Positions 59,225-64,000 of a DNA stretch of 64,000 nt are shown here, one piece after another. The stretch lies in NCBI GenBank assembly GCA_034435015.1, contig DAOTYH010000103.1:76577-140576 (forward strand), written 5' to 3'. Under the pieces are notes generated by a model, which saw only the letters and a program-made list of their open reading frames with translations, had not been told where the DNA came from and ran no database searches. A program made the translations under genes and the position numbers. Position 1 is the stretch's first letter. Each line of letters starts with the position of its first letter. The DNA comes from DAOTYH01 sp034435015 (GTDB lineage Bacteria > Chloroflexota > Anaerolineae > Aggregatilineales > UBA3940).

Positions 59225-62200
59225 CGAACACCTCCTCATATGGCTCAAGAGGGAGGGGGCCTTGTTCCTTGATTGCGCCTAACCTAGTCATCTTGGTCAT
59301 TCTCTCTTGGATCTCGCGCAGATACCTGCAGAATTCTGCCCTTGCCTGGAGATGTGCACTATCTGTCCATACTGCGGTATCAGCGGCGATACTCAAGGCA
59401 TCCTTGAGGCTCTGGAAAGTTTCTAACTTGGCAGTGCGGCCATTGCGTAGGCTGTAATAGGCAACAAGAGGCACAGGTTGCTCAGCTGAGAGTCTGAGGA
59501 GACCTCCTTCTTCCCCTTGATCGGGCTTCTTGACTTCTGCCAACAGGGAATGCAATACCCGACTCCCAAACGAGAGAAGATGCAGCGTATTTGGATAGTC
59601 ATCGAACATGCCCGCGTCGAAGGTGACCGCCCATTCCCCATCAGGAGTATCTAGGATGTAGGCTCCCTCAATCTCAGGATGCGGATGGAAGCGCTGACCG
59701 AAATGGCGGGAACCCACCAAGAACTGTTCTAGGTCTTCCAAATTAATGGCCGCATCACCGATGTCGTCGTAGGGTTGACTGGCCTCTCTTGCCTGATAGA
59801 CGAGGAGAGTGTCATCGCCCTGTTGGTCAAGCTTGCGCTCGATCTCGGCAATCTCGGCCGCAAACAATTCCTCACGTTCCGATGGCAACGCCATGGCCAA
59901 GCGCTGGATGGTCTGCCCGACTTGGGCCAGAATGGGTTGCAGGTTGCCCACGATCCCTTCAAACCACGTGATCCGGCGGGCAAGTGCCTGATAGACCCGT
60001 GCCTCAATCGTCTCCTCGTAGAAGTAGTTGCGGACCCAGACCCGCTCATAGCGCTGACCGATACGGTCAAGGCGGCCAATACGCTGTTCAACCCGCATGG
60101 GGTTCCAAGGCATATCGTAGTTAATCATGACACCGCAGGTTTGAAGGTTAAGGCCTTCGCTGGCCGCCTCCGTGCAGACCAGCATCTTGATCTCCTCGCC
60201 TTCGCGAAACTCCTGCTTGATCTGCTCTTTGGTGACGCGGACCCAAGCGATACCGTTCCATTTCTCGCCGCCGCGACCGCTGAAACAGGCCACCTGACTG
60301 CCATAGACCTCACGCAACTTGTCCCGGAGGTAATCCATCGTGTCAGTATACTGGGTGAAGATGATGACCGTGTCACGCTTGCGGAAGATTTGATCGAGGT
60401 CCTGCAGAAGCCGCTCAACCTTCGAGTCGTGCATTGAAAGTTTTTGCAACTCGGCTAAGAAGTCTTCAACATAGGCGATCTCATCCTGGTATTCCTGAGC
60501 AAACTGAATCTCTTCTAGGTCTTCGCCGATGTCAAACTCCAGCTCGTCCTGTTCAAGGTCATCATTATCGAATGTCTCGATCAGGCCAATGCCTCTGTGC
60601 AGGAACTCCAGCCGCCGTTCCAAGCTGCGCTGGACCGCGTAAAAACTGCTTGTCAGACGGCGGCGGTACACCGTCATCACAAAGCCAAGCCCCTTCCGCT
60701 TCTGCTCATATTTGCGATAGAACTCGGAAATGTATTCCTCGATGCGCAGATACAGCCGCATCTCCTCACCGCGCATGGGAATCCAGATCAACTGCGGGTC
60801 GCGGTAGGGAACACGTTCCTTCAGCAGACCCTGATGCACATATTCGCGCAGTAAGTTGCGCGTACTGCGGAACATGAAATGACTCAGCGGCGTGTGACGC
60901 CGCGCCATCTCGTACACATACGGGTATGCTGTAGGCGGCAGTTGTCTGACTTCCTGTGAGGGACGATGAGCGTAAGGCAGGTTGCAAATGCGCTTCCAGT
61001 CTACCAGGCCAAGCTCGTAACGGGCCTGCTTAGCAAAGTCCTCGTCAATCTTGCCGCCATGGTCAAGGTGATCCCGCACCAGCTCGAAGACGAAATCCCA
61101 GTTTACCTCTTCGACCGGCAACATGAGCTGGCCGTAGAAGCCTAGGAAGTTATCTTCACTTTCGCCCCATTTCCCGCTGAGCACACCCAGTAACTTGAGC
61201 AAGTCCCACACTTCCAGCGGATGCACCTGCATCGGTGTCGCGGTCATCAGCAGAAGCGACCGCGTCTTGGACCTCAGGTGGGTGAGCAGTTCTAGAAGGC
61301 GGTTAGGGCGGTAATGCGGCTGAAGGAAATCCTTGCGCCGCGCGTGATGGGCCTCGTCAACCAATATCAGGTCCCAGGGGCGGGCCGAGAGCACCTGCGG
61401 CTGGCGGTCGCGGCGCTTGGCAAGCTGGCTTGATGCGATGAACACATCATAAGCATCCCACGGGTTGCTGCCATTGGCGGGGAGCCTCTCTCCAGCGTAG
61501 TTCCAGAAGTGTTGCCCGTCAAACCACGGGATGTCCAGCACGAACTTCTCGTACAGCTCCTCCTGCCACTGGCGGGCTACTGACTTCGGCACCAGCAGGA
61601 GGCAGCGCTTCACAAACCCCGACAGCACGAGCTGGCGCAGAACCAGCCCGGCCTCGATGGTCTTCCCCAGCCCGACCTCGTCGCAAAGCATATAGCTGTG
61701 TGGATAGTTGCGGATGACCGCCTGCGAGACCCGCACCTGATGCGGCCAGGGTTTGACAGCGGCAGTCGCCATGCCGAAGCCGTAGTTATTCGGGAAGTGC
61801 GGTATATCGCGGAGAAACTGGATGACCACGCGCTCGCGGCGAAGTTCTGCCTCGATGTCTGGCTCCGGTCCCGGCGGCCTGACCAGCGGGTCTTCTGGCG
61901 GCGGCTGTCTGTCCGGCGCATAGCGGATCAGCGACCGGCAGACAGCTTCCGGGATGTCGAGCGCGATCCAGCCCCTGTCTTCGCCGTTCCAGACGTGCTC
62001 AAAATCGCGCCGGGTGCTGATCAGATAGGGCCGCGTGCCATCCCATGAGAAGTACACACTGAACTTCTCGTAGTTCTTCATCCAGGCCTGCATCGACTCG
62101 TTGACACTGCCTACGAACGCCATCTGGTTGCCTTCGGCATCGGTGAAGATACCTGTCTTGGGGTGGTAGTAGTCTCCGTTGGCAACCGGCAGGCCGAACT

Positions 62201-62600
62201 CGTCCCTCTGAACCACAACCTTGATCGTGAGTGTCCCGCTTGCCACCATCCACGCCAGGATTTCCAGCCTGCGGCGCATTAAGTCTTCGATCCCGCCTTC
62301 CAGTGCAGAGATCAACCGCTCGGCAACGACTTCGCCTAACGACGCCCCCCGTTCGACCGCCCGCACATCCTCTTCGCTGAGCTGTGCCCCGGCCAGCAGG
62401 CGCATCGTGCCGCCGTTCTGGATAAGCCCTGAGACGCCCGATGCCGCCGCCGCCAGCGCCGAACTGCTGAAAAAGCCCGCACTGCGGTCATAGCGCACAC
62501 TGCGCTGGAGGGCCGGGACGTAGAACCGGTTGAGCGGGTCATCCTGCGGCCCGTAAGCGATCTGCCATTCGTAGTCTAGGAGCCGGGGTATACCGCTCAC
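59217..62600 (-). CDS. SNF2-type helicase with N-terminal phospholipase-D-like domain
   Basis: 1127 residues. Positions about 20-210 form a PLD-like domain with a HxK motif (YYHPKTGIF, His146/Lys148) and GSVNES. The SNF2/SF2 helicase core follows: Walker A DEVGLGKTIEAG (Lys313), DEAHHARR (about 415), LLLMTATPMQ, and in the second RecA domain CTEAASEGLNLQ, MPWNPMRVEQRIGRLDRIGQ. A long helical C-terminal region completes it. Such PLD-SNF2 proteins accompany COG1743/DUF1156 methylases in DNA-modification or defence loci, and resemble DISARM DrmD more loosely. Its start overlaps the methylase stop by ATGA, so the two are coupled. Confidence 0.9.
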   Translation of the reverse strand: MSGIPRLLDYEWQIAYGPQDDPLNRFYVPALQRSVRYDRSAGFFSSSALAAAASGVSGLIQNGGTMRLLAGAQLSEEDVRAVERGASLGEVVAERLISALEGGIEDLMRRRLEILAWMVASGTLTIKVVVQRDEFGLPVANGDYYHPKTGIFTDAEGNQMAFVGSVNESMQAWMKNYEKFSVYFSWDGTRPYLISTRRDFEHVWNGEDRGWIALDIPEAVCRSLIRYAPDRQPPPEDPLVRPPGPEPDIEAELRRERVVIQFLRDIPHFPNNYGFGMATAAVKPWPHQVRVSQAVIRNYPHSYMLCDEVGLGKTIEAGLVLRQLVLSGFVKRCLLLVPKSVARQWQEELYEKFVLDIPWFDGQHFWNYAGERLPANGSNPWDAYDVFIASSQLAKRRDRQPQVLSARPWDLILVDEAHHARRKDFLQPHYRPNRLLELLTHLRSKTRSLLLMTATPMQVHPLEVWDLLKLLGVLSGKWGESEDNFLGFYGQLMLPVEEVNWDFVFELVRDHLDHGGKIDEDFAKQARYELGLVDWKRICNLPYAHRPSQEVRQLPPTAYPYVYEMARRHTPLSHFMFRSTRNLLREYVHQGLLKERVPYRDPQLIWIPMRGEEMRLYLRIEEYISEFYRKYEQKRKGLGFVMTVYRRRLTSSFYAVQRSLERRLEFLHRGIGLIETFDNDDLEQDELEFDIGEDLEEIQFAQEYQDEIAYVEDFLAELQKLSMHDSKVERLLQDLDQIFRKRDTVIIFTQYTDTMDYLRDKLREVYGSQVACFSGRGGEKWNGIAWVRVTKEQIKQEFREGEEIKMLVCTEAASEGLNLQTCGVMINYDMPWNPMRVEQRIGRLDRIGQRYERVWVRNYFYEETIEARVYQALARRITWFEGIVGNLQPILAQVGQTIQRLAMALPSEREELFAAEIAEIERKLDQQGDDTLLVYQAREASQPYDDIGDAAINLEDLEQFLVGSRHFGQRFHPHPEIEGAYILDTPDGEWAVTFDAGMFDDYPNTLHLLSFGSRVLHSLLAEVKKPDQGEEGGLLRLSAEQPVPLVAYYSLRNGRTAKLETFQSLKDALSIAADTAVWTDSAHLQARAEFCRYLREIQERMTKMTRLGAIKEQGPLPLEPYEEVFVT

Positions 62601-64000
62601 TCCTCGCTATCCTCCCCTTCTTCCTCATATTCCTCTTCCGATTCGTCGAACAGCCCCCTTTGTATGGGCACCGGCGCCGGCTCCTCCTCAACGGGCACAG
62701 TGAGATCGGGATAGAAGTAAAGTCTCAGCCGATCCAACAGCTCAGCCTCCGGGCGCACCCACTTGCCCTGAAGGCGCGTGCGCGGGATGGCGTTGATCAA
62801 CGCCTGCACGCACTGTCTGAAGGTTGCATCGTTCAGCAGTCCGCTGTCCTTGAGGAACTTCTCGCAGGCGGGCGTGCCGTCTTCTGCCAGCACCAGCAGT
62901 GCCGTGTGCACCGCGTCAATCCAAGTATCGAAGCGTTCGGCTTCGGGGTCCACCATGCCCTTCCGGCGGCGCTGGATGGGCGTCTGCATCACCACCGAAC
63001 TGCCTTTGCGTGCTACCAGCCGCCGCTGATCCCGGATCTCAGCGTCCAGCTCCACATCGAGCGCAATTGCCAGCTTACGAGCTTCGTCGTAGGGGAACTC
63101 GACGGCTTTGAAGGCATCCCAGGCCATCAGATACCAGTCGGTCATCGGGTCAAACTCGATGTCGTGCTCCAACAGCAGGCCGCGCTTGCGCAGTGCGATG
63201 ACCTCCTCACGGGCCAAATCGAGCGCCGCCTCCGGGCGCAACGGGAGCGGCTCGCCGTGCCCGCCCACTTCGCTGGTGAGCACCGGCCAGCGCGTCGAGA
63301 TGACCGACAGCGCCGGGCCGAAGGTGCTGATGTACAGGTCCACGCCGCTGACGCCCTGTTTCGAGAACTCCTCCGCCTTCTCGCGGACGACGCTCCGCAC
63401 CTGCCCTTTGAGGTCGTCCCACCAGACCGGCTCACTGTCCGCCGGACGCTTGCGGCAGGCCAGCAGGATGGTGCTCGACGCGGCGTTCTTCTTGGCCTGA
63501 TGCAGGGAGTGTTCGCTCTCAGTGTGGACCGGCCACGATGCCTGCACTGCAAAGCCTGCGTTGATCAGCGCACTGGCGAGCGTATCCCAGGCCTCGACGC
63601 GCTTGTGCGTGAACATGATCGTCAGCACGCCGTCGTCACGCAGGACACGCCTGCACTCGCGGAAGATGGCCTCCATCTTGCGCTGGTAGTCCTGCTCGGC
63701 CAGCTCGCGCTTACTGCGGCCCACGCCCCCAAAGCGGGCCGCGTTAGCGACCGCCTCGTCGTCCTTGTTGGTCAGATGATCCTGAAAGAAGCGCGGGAAG
63801 AGGTGGCCGGCTGAGCGCTTGAGCCACACGTAGAAGAAGTCCGACAGCTCGGCATACATCACGTTGTCGTAGTAGGGCGGGTCGAAGGTGATGTTGTGCA
63901 CCGAGCCGTCCGGCAGGTGCTCCAGCGACGCCGCCGGCCCCTGCCATACGCCCAGCCGCTCAACCGGCGGCCTGCCGCGCTCGCCCCACAGCGGGTACTG
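62597..64000 (-). CDS. Adenine-specific DNA methylase (COG1743-like), 5' end outside window
   Basis: The minus-strand frame is open from the window edge for about 467 codons. It contains the N6-adenine methyltransferase motif IV TFDPPYYDNVMY and FFYVWLKRSAGHLFP. RECRRVLRDDGVLTIMFTHK and FAVQASWPVHTESEHSL follow, then a C-terminal region of about 250 residues and an acidic tail. This suite is typical of COG1743 (DUF1156-associated) methylases. The N-terminus with the SAM-binding motif and any zinc ribbon lies beyond 64000. GC content is visibly higher than in most of the window, suggesting acquisition by transfer. It overlaps the downstream helicase by 4 bases. Confidence 0.85.
   Translation of the reverse strand, partial: QYPLWGERGRPPVERLGVWQGPAASLEHLPDGSVHNITFDPPYYDNVMYAELSDFFYVWLKRSAGHLFPRFFQDHLTNKDDEAVANAARFGGVGRSKRELAEQDYQRKMEAIFRECRRVLRDDGVLTIMFTHKRVEAWDTLASALINAGFAVQASWPVHTESEHSLHQAKKNAASSTILLACRKRPADSEPVWWDDLKGQVRSVVREKAEEFSKQGVSGVDLYISTFGPALSVISTRWPVLTSEVGGHGEPLPLRPEAALDLAREEVIALRKRGLLLEHDIEFDPMTDWYLMAWDAFKAVEFPYDEARKLAIALDVELDAEIRDQRRLVARKGSSVVMQTPIQRRRKGMVDPEAERFDTWIDAVHTALLVLAEDGTPACEKFLKDSGLLNDATFRQCVQALINAIPRTRLQGKWVRPEAELLDRLRLYFYPDLTVPVEEEPAPVPIQRGLFDESEEEYEEEGEDSEE

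Noticed and set aside
59775..60437. 220-codon open frame on the plus strand
   Set aside because: Antisense to the conserved second RecA domain of the helicase; no ribosome-binding site or protein family.
62660..63814. 384-codon open frame on the plus strand
   Set aside because: It lies exactly antisense to the methylase gene, in high-GC sequence where antisense frames stay open, and its product has no recognisable motifs.

Overview
The window most likely comes from a member of the Chloroflexota, probably class Anaerolineae. This is inferred from gene content, not from a marker tree. The clues are exported proteins with Thr/Pro-rich linkers, a kinase/FHA/FtsW-RodA/PBP cell-envelope set, a HerA-NurA pair, a fused 2-oxoacid:ferredoxin oxidoreductase, CpXC, DUF2207 and DUF4349 proteins, and moderate GC. 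Promoters look like ordinary sigma-70 types (TTGACA / TATAAT, spacing 16-17), and several genes seem to be transcribed leaderless.

Layout. 1-6.6 kb: the 3'-truncated DUF2207 membrane protein, then a Nudix hydrolase, a ParB-fold SerK-like protein, a small beta protein, a membrane Ser/Thr kinase, an S1-domain protein and tRNA-Gln. 6.7-16.7 kb: M42 and M19 peptidases, small membrane proteins, a glycosyltransferase, a site-2 protease with CBS domains, a class III aminotransferase, a cytosolic histidine kinase and a CpXC protein. 16.7-21.6 kb (minus strand): fhaA-like, fhaB-like, mtnP, ftsW/rodA and a PBP whose catalytic motifs are all lost. 22-30 kb: rpsF-ssb-rpsR, a PpiC foldase, a PanE-like reductase, a large unknown protein, tRNA-Leu, a LON-domain protein and plsX. 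30-41.6 kb: a TIM-barrel/NTF2 fusion, RelA/SpoT, an M23 peptidase, a beta-propeller protein with an M15-like motif, DUF4349, and nurA-HAS barrel-herA. 41.7-55 kb: tRNA-Leu, FtsB/DivIC-like, a GNAT enzyme, GT4, LysM-L,D-transpeptidase, hypABCD, HyuA, M23, korAB and tRNA-His. 55-57.3 kb: a small protein and hisS behind a putative attenuator. 57.3-64 kb: a defence and mobile-element region with an ISAs1 remnant, a TIR pseudogene, a DUF2726 gene split by a small transposable element, and a PLD-SNF2 helicase overlapping a DNA methylase that runs off the window.

Themes. Many genes concern the cell envelope and division: FtsW/RodA with a pseudo-PBP, FHA proteins, FtsB, M23 x2, LysM-LDT and PlsX. Another group concerns translation and stringent control: rpsF/rpsR, hisS, tRNAs and RelA/SpoT.

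The two strongest novelties are these. (1) Upstream of hisS, a candidate leader peptide has three consecutive His codons and an RNA segment that can form mutually exclusive antiterminator and terminator stems, which is the classic layout of ribosome-mediated attenuation. (2) An 80-bp MITE is present twice, at about 90% identity, with inverted ends and perfect 8-bp target duplications. One copy splits a gene whose reading frame is exactly restored if the element and one duplication are removed.
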